In this document: positions 41,583 through 42,283 of the stretch, piece after piece
Layout: each line of letters starts with the position of its first letter
Position numbering within the stretch: position 1 is the stretch's first letter
Assembly (NCBI RefSeq): GCF_009898475.1
Contig: NZ_QURE01000007.1
Location: 1 to 42,283 of the forward strand
DNA length: 42,283 bases
Source: Nitrososphaera sp. AFS
GTDB taxonomy: Archaea; Thermoproteota; Nitrososphaeria; Nitrososphaerales; Nitrososphaeraceae
Direction: 5' to 3'
Made by a program: the position numbers and the translations under genes
The notes under the pieces: generated by a model
Databases searched by the model: none
The model's input: only the letters and a program-made list of their open reading frames with translations
Told to the model about the DNA's origin: nothing

Positions 41583-42283
41583 CTGCTGTCAAGGTATCTG
41601 CCGGGGATGTGGTGGAGTCCAACCTCAGATCCGCCGAGGACGAATCAGGCTATCGACATTTGTATTTGGTAGCAGAACATGAAGAGGGTAGGCCTCTGCC
41701 AGTCACATTTGAGATGCTGGGTGAGGCCAGAAGAATAATGGACGGCTTTAACAGCAAGTACTCCTCCAGAGAGAAGGTTGTTGCTATCGCGGTAGGAGAC
41801 GACATTAAGAAAATGTGCGAAGAACTGATCTTTTACGGTGCAGATGCTGTTATCTGTGTAGAAGACCCTAACTTACGATACCCAATCAACCTTTTGGATA
41901 CTAAGGTAATAAGTCAAATCGCAACGAATCGCGACCACTCCTCAAAGATCTCACCAGAATATGGCCAGCAATTTAAAAAGCCACGATTCATGTTTTTTTC
42001 TGCGGACAACGTTGGCAGACATTTGTCAGCAACTGTTCTTGCAGAGCTCGGATCTGGCCTTGCTTCCGATATCAACAAGCTAGTAATCGGGGACCTTGAG
42101 ATCAGGCACGAACACAAGACAAAAGGCCAGCTGTTGAAATACGAAAAGATCTTACAAATGTATAGACCTGACTTTTCCGGATTCCTCTGGACTACAATTT
42201 TATGTTTGGACAATCGCAACCCTACTATCAAGAGAGAATATCACCCTCAGGCATGTAGCATAATCCCAGGAGTATTCCAACCG
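41579..42283 (+). CDS. fixB: Electron transfer flavoprotein alpha subunit FixB, 5' part (235 codons)
   Basis: The frame opens at TTG 41579, overlapping the end of fixA, and runs off the window with no stop. It reads as the N-terminal ETF-alpha domain: HLYLVAEHEEGRPLPVTFEMLGEAR, KVVAIAVGDD, ELIFYGADAVICVED, then FMFFSADNVGRHLSATVLAELGSGLASDI (the family's GRDLAPRVAARL-G-GL-xD position). The C-terminal FAD-binding domain lies beyond the window. Translational coupling with fixA is likely, giving the heterodimer in equal amounts. The opposite-strand frame at 41914-42231 is an artefact of this gene. Confidence 0.9.
   Translation, partial: MTAVKVSAGDVVESNLRSAEDESGYRHLYLVAEHEEGRPLPVTFEMLGEARRIMDGFNSKYSSREKVVAIAVGDDIKKMCEELIFYGADAVICVEDPNLRYPINLLDTKVISQIATNRDHSSKISPEYGQQFKKPRFMFFSADNVGRHLSATVLAELGSGLASDINKLVIGDLEIRHEHKTKGQLLKYEKILQMYRPDFSGFLWTTILCLDNRNPTIKREYHPQACSIIPGVFQP

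Noticed and set aside
41914-42231. 105-residue minus-strand open frame at the window end
   Set aside because: Antisense to fixB, whose frame continues past the window end and is strongly supported by ETF-alpha motifs.
1-42283. CRISPR array, rRNA or phage module
   Set aside because: No regularly spaced repeats, no rRNA-like sequence and no capsid, terminase or integrase genes were seen.

Overview
The window looks like a chromosome segment of an ammonia-oxidising-type thaumarchaeon (Nitrososphaerales-like; genus not decidable from sequence alone). The evidence is a mixture of archaeal information-processing genes (RIO2 kinase, LSm protein, RadA/RadB-like ATPase), a two-domain multicopper oxidase, small secreted proteins rich in N-glycosylation sequons, a thaumarchaeal-style set of small hypothetical proteins (DUF6659-like, a CxxC zinc protein), cobalamin biosynthesis genes, and bacterial-type UvrABC and MetK. 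Many genes start with TTG, and several have an archaeal TATA-like box 22-31 nt before the start codon, which suggests leaderless transcripts. The DNA is AT-rich with long intergenic gaps. I see no rRNA, tRNA or CRISPR array.

Region 1 (1-5.1 kb): three small exported proteins on the minus strand, an LtrA-family membrane protein, a candidate 30-residue membrane microprotein, a long imperfect inverted repeat and an acyl-CoA thioesterase. Region 2 (5.1-7.6 kb) is the most accessory-looking part. A SWIM-zinc-finger/DDE transposase is divergent from a tight operon of a ribbon-helix-helix regulator and two small proteins joined by 4-bp start/stop overlaps. Two copies of the palindrome ATACC-N6-GGTAT sit at the two facing start codons. 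Region 3 (7.9-9.7 kb): multicopper oxidase plus a multi-pass membrane protein. Region 4 (10-21 kb): exported proteins (sequon-rich peptide, NodB-type deacetylase, matrixin-like metalloprotease), DUF3467-like, PNPOx-like, zinc, DUF6659-like, DJ-1/PfpI, VOC and conserved hypothetical genes, separated by large gaps with several hairpins.

Region 5 (21-26.5 kb): core functions: moaA with a CBS protein, a RadB-like ATPase divergent from LSm-metK, and rio2. Region 6 (26.6-33.1 kb): cobalamin genes cbiD, cbiG, cbiC and (opposite strand) cbiA, interspersed with CBS and SRPBCC proteins. The cbiD and cbiC units share an identical 16-bp TATA-containing element, and each is preceded by a candidate small ORF. 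Region 7 (33.1-39.7 kb): uvrB-uvrA-uvrC on the minus strand, running directly into cbiA. The uvrC frame has no canonical start codon that would include its GIY motif, and it lacks the C-terminal HhH domain. Region 8 (39.8-42.3 kb): a SpoT/MESH1-like HD hydrolase, then fixA and the 5' part of fixB (electron transfer flavoprotein), cut by the window end.

The best candidate for an undescribed system is the 5.6-7.6 kb cassette. Its regulator, operator pair, transposase and two unassigned small proteins look like one controlled unit.
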